This document shows positions 28,245-41,614 of a DNA stretch of 64,000 nt, one piece after another. The notes under the pieces are model-generated. The model searched no databases. It was not told the origin of the DNA and was given only the letters and a program-made list of their open reading frames with translations. The stretch spans positions 1,612,001 to 1,676,000 of the forward strand of contig JAWQEG010000477.1 of assembly GCA_033782935.1 (NCBI GenBank), in the 5' to 3' direction. Within the stretch, counting starts at the first letter, position 1. Each line of letters begins with the position of its first letter. The position numbers were made by a program, and so were the translations under genes. This DNA is from Petrolisthes cinctipes (Eukaryota; Arthropoda; Malacostraca; Decapoda; Porcellanidae).

Positions 28245-28393
28245 GTGCTAGAATATTTTCAAAATATAGGCTAAAAACATGCTTAAAAATCGATCTTTTA
28301 GGTGCCAAAAAATCGATATCTCAAATTCAGTCCCAAAACACCCGAAAATTCGATATTTAGGGGTCCCAGAAGCGATCTGTACATGCCTACTCC

Positions 28394-28541
28394 GTGTTAG
28401 AGTATTTTCAAAATATAGGCTAAAAACATGCTAAAAATCGATCTTTTAGGTGCCAAAAAGTCGATATCTCAAATTCAGTCCCAAAACACCCGAAAATTCG
28501 ATATTTAGAGGTCCCAGAAGGTATCTGTACATGCCTACTCC
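28394..28541 (+). repeat. C-type monomer with an A-type start, following another C
   Basis: This unit begins GTGTTAGAG like A or B but continues TATAGGCTAAAAACATGC and carries the C deletion, giving 148 bp. It follows a C unit at 28245, making a C-C pair that the hexamer rule does not allow. The same pair recurs at 41318/41467 in the 13-kb duplicate. Confidence 0.82.
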
Positions 28542-31500
28542 GTGTTAGAGTATTTTCAAAATACATGCTCAAAACATACTGAAAATCGATCTTTTAGGTG
28601 CACAAAAGTCGATATGTGCATGCATCTTCAGTACCCGTTTATATCTCAAATTCAGGCTCAAAACACCCGAAAATTCAATATTTTGGGGTCCCAGAAGCAA
28701 TCTGTACATACCTACTCAGTGTTAGAGTATTTTCAAAATACAGGCCCAAAACATGCTGAAAATCGATATTTTTGGTGCCCAAAGTCAATATGTGCATGTA
28801 TCTTCTGTACCCGTTTATATCTCAAATTCAGGCTCAAAACACCCGAAAATTCAATATTTTGGGGTCCCAGAAGCAATCTGTACAGTGCTAGAATATTTTC
28901 AAAATATAGGCTAAAAACATGCTAAAAATCGACATTTTAGGTGCCAAAAAGTCGATATCTCAAATTCAGTCCCAAAACACCCGAAAATTCGATATTTAGG
29001 GGTCACAGAAGCGATCTGTACATGCCTACTCCGTGTTAGAGTATTTTCAAAATACATGCTCAAAACATACTGAAAATCGATCTTTTAGGTGCACAAAAGT
29101 CGATATGTGCATGCATCTTCAGTACCCGTTTATATCTCAAATTCTGGCCCTAAACACCCGAAAATTCGATATTTTGGGGTCCCAGAAGCGATCTGTACAT
29201 GCCTACTCCGTGTTAGAGTATTTTCAAAGTATCTTCCGTACCCGTTTATATCTCAAATTCAGGCTCAAAACACCCGAAAATTCAATATTTTGGGGTCCCA
29301 GAAGCAATCTGTACAGTGCTAGAATATTTTCAAAATATAGGCTAAAAACATGCTTAAAAATCGATCTTTTAGGTGCCTAAAGGTCGATATCTCAAATTCA
29401 GTCCCAAAACACCCGAAAATTCGATATTTACGGGTCCCAGAAGCGATCTGTACATGCCTACTCCGTGTTAGAGTATTTTTAAAATACATGCTCAAAACAT
29501 ACTGAAAATCGATCTTTTAGGTGCACAAAAGTCGATATGTGCATGCATCTTCAGTACCCGTTTATATCTCAAAATCAGGCTAAAAACACCCGAAAATTCA
29601 ATATTTTGGGGTCCCAGAAGCAATCTGTACATGCCTACTCAGTGTTAGAGTATTTTCAAAATACAGGCCCAAAACATGCTGAAAATCGATATTTTAGATG
29701 CCCAAAGTCAATATGTGCATGTATCTTCTGTACCCGTTTATATCTCAAATTCAGGCTCAAAACACCCGAAAAATCAATATTTTGGGGTCCCAGAAGCAAT
29801 CTGTACATGCCTACACAGTGCTAGAATATTTTCAAAATATAGGCTAAAAACATGCTAAAAATCGACATTTTAGGTGCCAAAAAATCGATATCTCAAATTC
29901 AGTCCCAAAACACCCGAAAATTCGATATTTAGAGGTCCCAGAAGGTATCTGTACATGCTTACTCCATGTTAGAGTATTTTCAAAATACAGGCCAAAAACA
30001 TACTGAAAATCGATCTTTTAGGTGCCCAAAAGTCGATATGTGCATGCATCTTCTGTACCCGTTTATATCTCAAATTCTGGCCCTAAACACCCGAAAATTC
30101 GATATTTTGGGGTCCCAGAAGCGATCTGTACATGCCTACTCCGTGTTAGAGTATTTTCAAAATTCAGGCCCAAAACATGCTTAAAATCGATATTTTTGGT
30201 GCCCAAAGTCAATATGTGCATGTATCTTCTGTACCCGTTTATATCTCAAATTCTGGCTCAAAACACCCGAAAATTCAATATTTTGGGGTCCCAGAAGCAA
30301 TCTGTACATGCCTACTCAGTGTAAGAGTATTTTCAAAATACAGGCCCAAAACATGCTGAAAATCGATATTTTAGATGCCCAAAGTCAATATGTGCATGTA
30401 TCTTCTGTATCCGTTTATATCTCAAATTCAGGCTCAAAACACCCGAAAATTCAATATTTTGGGGTCCCAGAAGCAATCTGTACATGCCTACACAGTGCTA
30501 GAATATTTTCAAAATATTGGCTAAAAACATGCTAAAAATCGACATTTTAGGTGCCAAAAATTCGATATCTCAAATTCAGTCCCAAAACACCCGAAAATTC
30601 GATATTTAGAGGTCCCAGAAGGTATCTGTACATGCCTACTCCGTGTTAGAGTATTTTCAAAATACAGGCCAAAAACATACTGAAAATCGATCTTTTAGGT
30701 GCCCAAAAGTCGATATGTGCATGCATCTTCTGTACCCGTTTATATCTCAAATTCTGGCCCTAAACACCCGAAAATTCGATATTTTGGGGTCCCAGAAGCG
30801 ATCTGTACATGCCTACTCCGTGTTAGAGTATTTTCAAAATTCAGGCCAAAAACATACTGAAAATCGATCTTTTAGGTGCCCAAAAGTCGATATGTGCATG
30901 CATCTTCTGTACCCGTTTATATCACAAATTCTGGCCCTAAACACCCGAAAATTCGATATTTTGGGGTCCCAGAAGCGATCTGTACATGCCTACTCCGTGT
31001 TAGAGTATTTTCAAAATTCAGGCCCAAAACATGCTGAAAATCGATATTTTTGGTGCCCAAAGTCAATATGTGCATGTATCTTCTGTACCCGTTTATATCT
31101 CAAATTCAGGCTCAAAACACCCGAAAATTCAATATTTTGGGGTACCAGAAGCAATCTGTACATGCCTACTCAGTGCTAGAATATTTTCAAAATATAGGCT
31201 AAAAACATGCTAAAAATCGATCTTTTAGGTGCCAAAAAGTCGATATCTCAAATTCAGTCCCAAAACACCCGAAAATTCGATATTTAGGGGTCCCAGAAGC
31301 GATCTGTACATGCCTACTCCGTGTTAGAGTATTTTCAAAATACATGCTCAAAACATACTGAAAATCGATCTTTTAGGTGCACAAAAGTCGATATGTGCAT
31401 GCATCTTCAGTACCCGTTTATATCTTAAATTCAGGCTCAAAACACCCGAAAATTCAATATTTTGGTGTCCCAGAAGCAATCTGTACATGCCTACTCAGTG

Positions 31501-31821
31501 TTAGAGTATTTTCAAAATACAGGCCCAAAACATGCTGAAAATCGATATTTAAGATGCCCAAAGTCAATATGTGCATGTATCATCTGTACCCGTTTATATC
31601 TCAAATTCAGGCTCAAAACACCCGAAAATTCAATATTTTGGGGTCCCAGAAGCAATCTGTACATGCCTACTTAGTGCTAGAATATTTTCAAAATATAGGC
31701 TAAAAACATGCTAAAAATCGATCTTTTAGGTGCCAAAAAATCGATATCTCAAATTCAGTCCCAAAACACCCGAAAATTCGATATTTAGGGGTCCCAGAAG
31801 GTATCTGTACATGCCTACTCC
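28542..31821 (+). repeat. 3,280-bp repeat unit, copy in block III
   Basis: Units at 28542 and 29033 recur at 31822 and 32313, exactly 3,280 bp away, until the second copy is cut off by the 13-kb duplication join near 32590. Inside the unit: A1 28542, B2 28719, C1 28885, A1 29033, deleted B2 29210, C 29316, A1 29465, B1 29642, C1 29818, A2 29966, B2 30143, B1 30319, C1 30495, A2 30643, A2 30820, B2 30997, C2 31173, A1 31321, B1 31498, C2 31674. Confidence 0.85.
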
Positions 31822-34800
31822 GTGTTAGAGTATTTTCAAAATACATGCTCAAAACATACTGAAAATCGATCTTTTAGGTGCACAAAAGTCGATATGTGCA
31901 TGCATCTTCAGTACCCGTTTATATCTCAAATTCAGGCTCAAAACACCCGAAAATTCAATATTTTGGGGTCCCAGAAGCAATCTGTACATACCTACTCAGT
32001 GTTAGAGTATTTTCAAAATACAGGCCCAAAACATGCTGAAAATCGATATTTTTGGTGCCCAAAGTCAATATGTGCATGTATCTTCTGTACCCGTTTATAT
32101 CTCAAATTCAGGCTCAAAACACCCGAAAATTCAATATTTTGGGGTCCCAGAAGCAATCTGTACAGTGCTAGAATATTTTCAAAATATAGGCTAAAAACAT
32201 GCTAAAAATCGACATTTTAGGTGCCAAAAAGTCGATATCTCAAATTCAGTCCCAAAACACCCGAAAATTCGATATTTAGGGGTCGCAGAAGCGATCTGTA
32301 CATGCCTACTCCGTGTTAGAGTATTTTCAAAATACATGCTCAAAACATACTGAAAATCGATCTTTTAGGTGCACAAAAGTCGATATGTGCATGCATCTTC
32401 AGTACCCGTTTATATCTCAAATTCTGGCCCTAAACACCCGAAAATTCGATATTTTGGGGTCCCAGAAGCGATCTGTACATGCCTACTCCGTGTTAGAGTA
32501 TTTTCAAAGTATCTTCTGTACCCGTTTATATCTCAAATTCAGGCTCAAAACACCCGAAAATTCAATATTTTGGGGTCCCAGAAGCAATCTGTACATGCCT
32601 ACTCAGTGCTAGAATATTTTCAAAATATAGGCTAAAAACATGCTAAAAATCGATCTTTTAGGTGCCAAAAAGTCGATATCTCAAATTCAGTCCCAAAACA
32701 CCCGAAAATTCGATATTTAGGGGTCCCAGAAGGGATCTGTACATGCCTACTCCGTGTTAGAGTATTTTCAAAATACATGCTCAAAACATACTGAAAATCG
32801 ATCTTTTAGGTGCACAAAAGTCGATATGTGCATGCATCTTCAGTACCCGTTTATATCTCAAATTCAGGCTCAAAACACCCGAAAATTCAATATTTTTGGG
32901 TCCCAGAAATAATCTGTACATGCCTACTCAGTGTTAGAGTATTTTCAAAATACAGGCCCAAAACATGTTGAAAATCGATATTTTAGATGCCCAAAGTCAA
33001 TATGTGCATGTATCTTCTGTACCCGTTTATATCTCAAATTGAGGCTCAAAACACCCGAAAATTCAATATTTTGGGGTCCCTGAAGCAATCTGTACATGCC
33101 TACACAGTGCTAGAATATTTTCAAAATATAGGCTAAAAACATGCTAAAAATCGACATTTTAGGTGCCAAAAAATCGATATCTCAAATTCAGTCCCAAAAC
33201 ACCCGAAAATTCGATATTTAGAGGTCCCAGAAGGTATCTGTACATGCCTACTCCGTGTTAGAGTATTTTCAAAATACAGGCCAAAAACATACTGAAAATC
33301 GATCTTTTAGGTGCCCAAAAGTCGATATGTGCATGCATCTTCTGTACCCGTTTATATCTCAAATTCTGGCCCTAAACACCCGAAAATTCGATATTTTGGG
33401 GTCCCAGAAGCGATCTGTACATGCCTACTCCGTGTTAGAGTATTTTCAAAATTCAGGCCCAAAACATGCTGTAAATCGATATTTTTGGTGCCCAAAGTCA
33501 ATATGTGCATGTATCTTCTGTACCCGTTTATATCTCAAATTCAGGCTCAAAACACCCGTAAATTCAATATTTTGGGGTCCCAGAAGCAATCTGTACAGTG
33601 CTAGAATATTTTCAAAATATAGGCTAAAAACATGCTAAAAATCGATCTTTTAGGTGCCAAAAAGTCGATATCTCAAATTCAGTCCCAAAACACCCGAAAA
33701 TTCGATATTTAGGGGTCCCAGAAGCGATCTGTACATGCCTACTCCGTGTTAGAGTATTTTCAAAATACATGCTCAAAACATACTGAAAATCGATCATTTA
33801 GGTGCACAAAAGTCGATATGTGCATGCATCTTCAGTACCCGTTTATATCTCAAATTCAGGCTCAATACACCCGAAAATTCAATATTTTGTAGTCCCAGAA
33901 GCAATCTGTACATGCCTACTCAGTGTTAGAGTATTTTCAAAATACAGCCCCAAAACATGCTGAAAATCGATATTTTAGATGCCCAAAGTCAATATGTGCA
34001 TGTATCTTCTGTACCCGTTTATATCTCAAATTGAGGCTCAAAACACCCGAAAATTCAATATTTTGGGGTCCCAGAAGCAATCTGTACATGCCTACACAGT
34101 GCTAGAATATTTTCAAAATATAGGCTAAAAACATGCTAAAAATCGACATTTTAGGTGCCAAAAAATCGATATCTCAAATTCAGTCCCAAAACACCCGAAA
34201 ATTCGATATTTAGAGGTCCCATTTGGTATCTATACATGTCTACTCCGTGTTAGAGTATTTTCAAAATACAGGCCAAAAACATACTGAAAATCGATCTTTT
34301 AGGTGCCCAAAAGTCGATATGTGCATGCATCTTCTGTACCCGTTTATATCTCAAATTCTGGCCCTAAACACCGGAAAATTCGATATTTTGGGGTCCCAGA
34401 AGCGATCTGTACATGCCTACTCCGTGTTAGAGTATTTTCAAAATTCAGGCCCAAAACATGCTGAAAATCGATCTTTTAGGTGCACAAAAGTCGATATGTG
34501 CATGCATCTTCAGTACCCGTTTATATCTCAAATTCAGGCTCAAAACACCCGAAAATTCAATATTTTGGGGTCCCAGAAGCAATCTGTACATGCCTACTCC
34601 GTGTTAGAGTATTTTCAAAATTCAGACCCAAAACATGCTGAAAATCGATATTTTTGGTGCCCAAAGTCAATATGTGCATGTATCTTCTGTACCCGTTTAT
34701 ATCTCAAATTCAGGCTCAAAACAACCGAAAATTCAATATTTTGGGGTCCCAGAAGCAATCTGTACTTGCCTACTCAGTGCTAGAATATTTTCAAAATATA

Positions 34801-34924
34801 GGCTAAAAACATGCTAAAAATCGATCTTTTAGGTGCAAAAAAGTCGATATCACAAATTCAGTCCCAAAACACCTGAAAATTCGATATTTAGGGGTCCCAG
34901 AAGCGATCTGTACATGCCTACTCC

Positions 34925-36252
34925 GTGTTAGAGTATTTTCAAAATACATGCGCAAAACATACTGAAAATCGATCTTTTAGGTGCACAAAAGTCGATATGT
35001 GCATGCATCTTCAGTACCCGTTTATATCTCAAATTCAGGCTCAAAACACCCGAAAATTCAATATTTTGGGGTCCCAGAAGCAATCTGTGCATGCCTACAC
35101 AGTGCTAGAATATTTTCAAAATATAGGCTAAAAACATGGTAAAAATCGACATTTTAGGTGCCAAAAAATCGATATCTCAAATTCAGTCCCAAAACACCCG
35201 AAAATTCGATATTTAGGGGTCCCAGAAGCGATCTGTACATGCCTACTCCGTGTTAGAGTATTTTCAAAATACATGCTCAAAACATACTGAAAATCGATCT
35301 TTTAGGTGCACAAAAGTCGATATGTGCATGCATCTTCAGTACCCGTTTATATCTCAAATTCAGGCTCAAAACACCCGAAAATTCGATATTTTGGGGTCCC
35401 AGAAGCGATCTGTACATGCCTACTCCGTGTTAGAGTATTTTCAAAATTCAGGCCCAAAACATGCTGATAATCGATATTTTTGGTGCCCAAAGTCAATATG
35501 TGCATGTATCTTCTGTACCCGTTTATATCTCAAATTCAGGCTCAAAACAACCGAAAATTCAATATTTTGGGGTCCCAGAAGCAATCTGTACTTGCCTACT
35601 CAGTGCTAGAATATTTTCAAAATATAGGCTAAAAACATGCTAAAAATCGATCTTTTAGGTGCCAAAAAGTCGATATCTCAAATTCAGTCCCAAAACACCC
35701 GAAAATTCGATATTTAGGGGTCCCAGAAGCGATCTGTACATGCCTACTCCGTGTTAGAGTATTTTCAAAATACATGCTCAAAACATACTGAAAATCGATC
35801 TTTTAGGTGCACAAAAGTCGATATGTGCATGCATCTTCAGTACCCGTTTATATCTCAAATTCAGGCTCAAAACACCCGAAAATTCAATATTTTGGGGTCC
35901 CAGAAGCAATCTGTGCATGCCTACACAGTGCTAGAATATTTTCAAAATATAGGCTAAAAACATGGTAAAAATCGACATTTTAGGTGCCAAAAAATCGATA
36001 TCTCAAATTCAGTCCCAAAACACCCGAAAATTCGATATTTAGGGGTCCCAGAAGTGATCTGTACATGCCTACTCCGTGTTAGAGTATTTTCAAAATACAT
36101 GCTCAAAACATACTGAAAATCGATCTTTTAGGTGCACAAAAGTCGATATGTGCATGCATCTTCAGTACCCGTTTATATCTCAAATTCAGGCTCAAAACAC
36201 CCGAAAATTCAATATTTTGGTGTCCCAGAAGCAATCTGTACATGCCTACTCC
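34925..36252 (+). repeat. Two-copy 826-bp pentamer array in macro-block IV
   Basis: Dimers begin at 34925 and 35751 with the trimer at 35250 between them, copying 22029-23356 at an offset of 12,896. The same A1 to B2 junction follows at 36076/36253, showing that the trimer loss predates the 13-kb duplication. Confidence 0.85.
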
Positions 36253-39200
36253 GTGTTAGAATATTTTCAAAATTCAGGCCCAAAACATGCTGAAAATCGA
36301 TATTTTTGGTGCCCAAAGTCAATATGTGCATGTATCTTCTGTACCCGTTTATATCTCAAATTCAGGCTCAAAACACCGAAAATTCAATATTTTTGGGGTC
36401 CCAGAAGCAATCTGTACAGTGCTAGAATATTTTCAAAATATAGGCTAAAAACATGCTAAAAATCGATCTTCTAGGTGCCAAAAAGTCGATATCTCAAATT
36501 CAGTCCCAAAACACCCGAAAATTTGATATTTAGGGGTCCCAGAAGCGATCTGTACATGCCTACTCCGTGTTAGAGTATTTTCAAAATACATGCTCAAAAC
36601 ATACTGAAAATCGATCTTTTAGGTGCACAAAAGTCGATATGTGCATGCATCTTCAGTACCCGTTTATATCTCAAATTCAGGCTCAAAACACCCGAAAATT
36701 CAATATTTTGGGGTCCCAGAAGCAATCTGTACATGCCTACTCAGTGTTAGAGTATTTTCAAAATACATGCCCAAAACATGCTGAAAATCGATATTTTAGA
36801 TTCCCAAAGTCAATATGTGCATGTATCTTCTGTACCCGTTTATATCTCAAATTCAGGCTCAAAACACCCGAAAATTCAATATTTTGGGGTCCCAGAAGCA
36901 ATCTGTACATGCCTACACAGTGCTAGAATATTTTCAAAATATAGGCTAAAAACATGCTGAAAATCGATATTTTAGGTGCCAAAAAATCGATATCTCAAAT
37001 TCAGTCCCAAAACACCCGAAAATTCGATATTTAGAGGTCCCAGAAGGTATCTGTACATGCCTACTCCGTGTTAGAGTATTTTCAAAATACAGGCCAAAAA
37101 CATACTGAAAATCGATCTTTTAGGTGCACAAAAGTCGATATGTGCATGCATCTTCTGTACCCGTTTATATCTCAAATTCTGGCCTTAAACACCCGAAAAT
37201 TCGATATTTTGGGGTCCCTGAAGCAATCTGTACATGCCTACTCCGTGTTAGAGTATTTTCAAAATTCAGGCCCAAAACATGCTGAAAATCGATATTTTTG
37301 GTGCCCAAAGTCAATATGTGCATGAATCTTCTGTACCCGTTTATATCTCAAATTCAGGCTCAAAACACCCGAAAATTCAATATTTTGGGGTCCCAGAAGC
37401 AATCTGTACATGCCTACTCAGTGCTAGAATATTTTCAAAATATAGGCTAAAAACATGCTAAAAATCGATCTTTTAGGTGCCAAAAAATCGATATCTCAAA
37501 TTCAGTTACAAAACACCCAAAATTCGATATTTAGAGGTCCCAGAAGGTATCTGTACATGCCTACTCCGTGTTAGAGTATTTTCAAAATACAGGCCAAAAA
37601 CATACTGAAAATCGATCTTTTAGGTGCCCAAAAGTCGATATGTGCATGCATCTTCTGTACCCGTTTATATCTCAAATTCTGGCCCTAAACACCCGAAAAT
37701 TCGATATTTTGGGGTCCCAGAAGCGATCTGTACATGCCTACTCCGTGTTAGAGTATTTTCAAAATTCAGGCCCAAAACATGCTGTAAATCGATATTTTTG
37801 GTGCCCAAAGTCAATATGTGCATGTATCTTCTGTACCCGTTTATATCTCAAATTCAGGCTCAAAACACCCGAAAATTCAATATTTTGGGGTCCCAGAAGC
37901 AATCTGTACAGTGCTAGAATATTTTCAAAATATATGCTAAAAACATGCTAAAAATCGATCTTTTAGGTGCCAAAAAGTCGATATCTCAAATTCAGTCCCA
38001 AAACACCCGAAAATTCGATATTTAGTGGTTCCAGAAGCGATCTGTACATGCCTACTCCGTGTTAGAGTATTTTCAAAATACATGCTCAAAACATACTGAA
38101 AATCGATCTTTTAGGTGCACAAAAGTCGATATGTGCATGCATCTTCAGTACCCGTTTATATCTCAAATTCAGGCTCAATACACCCGAAAATTCAATATTT
38201 TGGGGTCCCAGAAGCAATCTGTACATGCCTACTCAGTGTTAGAGTATTTTCAAAATACAGGCCCAAAACATGCTGAAAATCGATATTTTAGATGCCCAAA
38301 GTCAATATGTGCATGTATCTTCTGTACCCGTTTATATCTCAAATTCAGTCTCAAAACACCCGAAAATTCAATATTTTGGGGTCCCAGAAGCAATCTGTAC
38401 ATGCCTACACAGTGCTAGAATATTTTCAAAATATAGGCTAAAAACATGCTAAAAATCGACATTTTAGGTGCCAAAAAATCGATATCTCAAATTCAGTCCC
38501 AAAACACCCGAAAATTCAATATTTAGAGGTCCCAAAAGGTATCTGTACATGCCTACTCCGTGTTAGAGTATTTTCAAAATACAGGCCAAAAACATACTGA
38601 AAATCGATCTCTTAGGGGCCCAAAAGTCGATATGTGCATGCATCTTCTGTACCCGTTTATATCTCAAATTCTGGCCCTAAACACCCGAAAATTCGATATT
38701 TTGGGGTCCCAGAAGCGATCTGTACATGCCTACTCCGTGTTAGAGTATTTTCAAAATTCAGGCCCAAAACATGCTGAAAATCGATATTTTTGGTGCCCAA
38801 AGTCAATATGTACATGTATCTTCTGTACCCGTTTATATCTCAAATTCAGGCTCAAAACACCCGAAAATTCAATATTTTGGGGTCCCAGAAGCAATCTGTA
38901 CATGCCTACTCAGTGCTAGAATATTTTCAAAATATAGGCTAAAAACATGCTAAAAATCGATCTTTTAGGTGCCAAAAAGTCGATATCTCAAATTCAGTCC
39001 CAAAACACCCGAAAATTCGATATTTAGGGGTCCCAGAAGGGATCTGTACATGCCTACTCCGTGTTAGAGTATTTTCAAAATACATGCTCAAAACATACTG
39101 AAAATCGATCTTTTAGGTGCACAAAAGTCGATATGTGCATGCATCTTCAGTACCCGTTTATATCTCAAATTCAGGCTCAAAACACCCGAAAATTCAATAT

Positions 39201-41614
39201 TTTTGGGTCCCAGAAATAATCTGTACATGCCTACTCAGTGTTAGAGTATTTTCAAAATACAGGCCCAAAACATGCTGAAAATCGATATTTTAGATGCCCA
39301 AAGTCAATATGTGCATGTATCTTCTGTACCCGTTTATATCTCAAATTGAGGCTCAAAACACCCGAAAATTCAATATTTTGGGGTCCCAGAAGCAATCTGT
39401 ACATGCCTACACAGTGCTAGAATATTTTCAAAATATAGGCTAAAAACATGCTAAAAATCGACATTTTAGGTGCCAAAAAATCGATATCTCAAATTCAGTC
39501 CCAAAACACCCGAAAATTCGATATTTAGAGGTCCCAGAAGGTATCTGTACATGCTTACTCCGTGTTAGAGTATTTTCAAAATACAGGCCAAAAACATACT
39601 GAAAATCGATCTTTTAGGTGCCCAAAAGTCGATATGTGCATGCATCTTCTGTACCCGTTTATATCTCAAATTCTGGCCCTAAACACCCGAAAATTCGATA
39701 TTTTGGGGTCCCAGAAGCGATCTGTACATGCCTACTCCGTGTTAGAGTATTTTCAAAATTCAGGCCCAAAACATGCTGAAAATCGATATTTTTGGTGCCC
39801 AAAGTCAATATGTGCATGTATCTTCTGTACCCGTTTATATCTCAAATTCTGGCCCTAAACACCCGAAAATTCGATATTTTGGGGTCCCAGAAGCGATCTG
39901 TACATGCCTACTCCGTGTTAGAGTATTTTCAAAATTCAGGCCCAAAACATGCTGAAAATCGATATTTTTCGTGCCCAAAGTCAATATGTGCATGTATCTT
40001 CTGTACCCGTTTATATCTCAAATTCAGGCTCAAAACACCCGAAAATTCAATATTTTGGGGTCCCAGAAGCAATCTGTACAGTGCTAGAATATTTTCAAAA
40101 TATAGGCTAAAAACATGCTAAAAATCGATCTTTTAGGTGCCAAAAAGTCGATATCTCAAATTCAGTCCCAAAACACCCGAAAATTCGATATTTAGGGGTC
40201 CCAGAAGCGATCTGTACATGCCTACTCCGTGTTAGAGTATTTTCAAAATACATGCTCAAAACATACTGAAAATCGATCTTTTAGGTGCACAAAAGTCGAT
40301 ATGTGCATGCATCTTCAGTACCCGTTTATATCTCAAATTCAGGCTCAAAACACCCGAAAATTCAATATTTTGGGGTCCCAGAAGCAATCTGTACAGTGCT
40401 AGAATATTTTCAAAATATAGGCTAAAAACATGCTAAAAATCGATCTTTTAGGTGCCAAAAAGTCGATATCTCAAATTCAGTCCCAAAACACCCGAAAATT
40501 CGATATTTAGGGGTCCCAGAAGCGATCTGTACATGCCTACTCCGTGTTAGAGTATTTTCAAAATACATGCTCAAAACATACTGAAAATCGATCTTTTAGG
40601 TGCACAAAAGTCGATATGTGCATGCATCTTCAGTACCCGTTTATATCTCAAATTCAGGCTCAAAACACCCGAAAATTCAATATTTTGGGGTCCCAGAAGC
40701 AATCTGTACATGCCTACTCGGTGTTAGAGTATTTTCAAAATACAGGCCCAAAACATGCTGAAAATCGATATTTTAGATGCCCAAAGTCAATATGTGCATG
40801 TATCTTCAGTACCCGTTTACATCTCAAATTCAGGCTCAAAACACCCGAAAATTCAATATTTTGGGGTCCCAGAAGCAATCTGTACAGTGCTAGAATATTT
40901 TCAAAATATAGGCTAAAAACATGCTAAAAATCGACATTTTAGGTGCCAAAAAGTCGATATCTCAAATTCAGTCCCAAAACACCCGAAAATTCGATATTTA
41001 GGGGTCGCAGAAGCGATCTGTACATGCCTACTCCGTGTTAGAGTATTTTCAAAATACATGCTCAAAACATACTGAAAATCGATCTTTTAGGTGCACAAAA
41101 GTCGATATGTGCATGCATCTTCAGTACCCGTTTATATCTCAAATTCAGGCTCAAAACACCCGAAAATTCGATATTTTGGGGTCCCAGAAGCGATCTGTAC
41201 ATGCCTACTCCGTGTTAGAGTATTTTCAAAGTATCTTCTGTACCCGTTTATATCTCAAATTCAGGCTCAAAACACCCGAAAATTCAATATTTTGGGGTCC
41301 CAGAAGCAATCTGTACAGTGCTAGAATATTTTCAAAATATAGGCTAAAAACATGCTTAAAAATCGATCTTTTAGGTGCCAAAAAATCGATATCTCAAATT
41401 CAGTCCCAAAACACCCGAAAATTCGATATTTAGGGGTCCCAGAAGCGATCTGTACATGCCTACTCCGTGTTAGAGTATTTTCAAAATATAGGCTAAAAAC
41501 ATGCTAAAAATCGATCTTTTAGGTGCCAAAAAGTCGATATCTCAAATTCAGTCCCAAAACACCCGAAAATTCGATATTTAGAGGTCCCAGAAGGTATCTG
41601 TACATGCCTACTCC

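Larger units (their letters stand above)
19695..32590 (+). repeat. 13-kb tandem segmental duplication, copy 1
   Basis: The sequence from about 19695 to 32590 recurs immediately downstream. The join lies inside a monomer at 32508-32594: to its left is the 60-bp-deleted unit also seen at 45563, and to its right is the full-length unit ending also seen at 19695. Both parents are identical between those limits, so the exact point cannot be fixed. Differences I noticed from copy 2 include ATTGATC at 19754, GTGCATTCATC near 21429, a missing A near 24199, TTTCTATC near 24443, a 176-bp loss near 26390 and TTCTATATT near 26798. Confidence 0.9.
21351..34246 (+). repeat. Macro-block III (12,896 bp)
   Basis: It opens with A2 21351, hybrid 21528, B2 21705 and C2 21881, then A1-C1 dimers at 22029 and 22855. 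Trimer-like units follow at 22354, 23180, 23671, 24172, 24671, 25162 and 25663, then A1 26164 and a B1/C1 fusion at 26341. From 26489 the order becomes irregular: an A2-B2-B2-C2 run from 26489, an A1-C2 pair at 27156/27323, 60-bp-deleted units at 28139, 29210 and 32490, a C-C pair at 28245/28394, and an A2-A2 pair at 30643/30820. Near 32590 it returns to block-II-like sequence (19695 onward). Confidence 0.83.

Noticed and set aside
32508..32594. Simple assembly misjoin as the explanation for the 13-kb duplicate
   Set aside because: Not excluded, but the copies have private substitutions, a private single-base indel and a private 176-bp deletion, which an exact duplication artefact would not produce. 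Haplotype mixing remains possible and is listed as a check.
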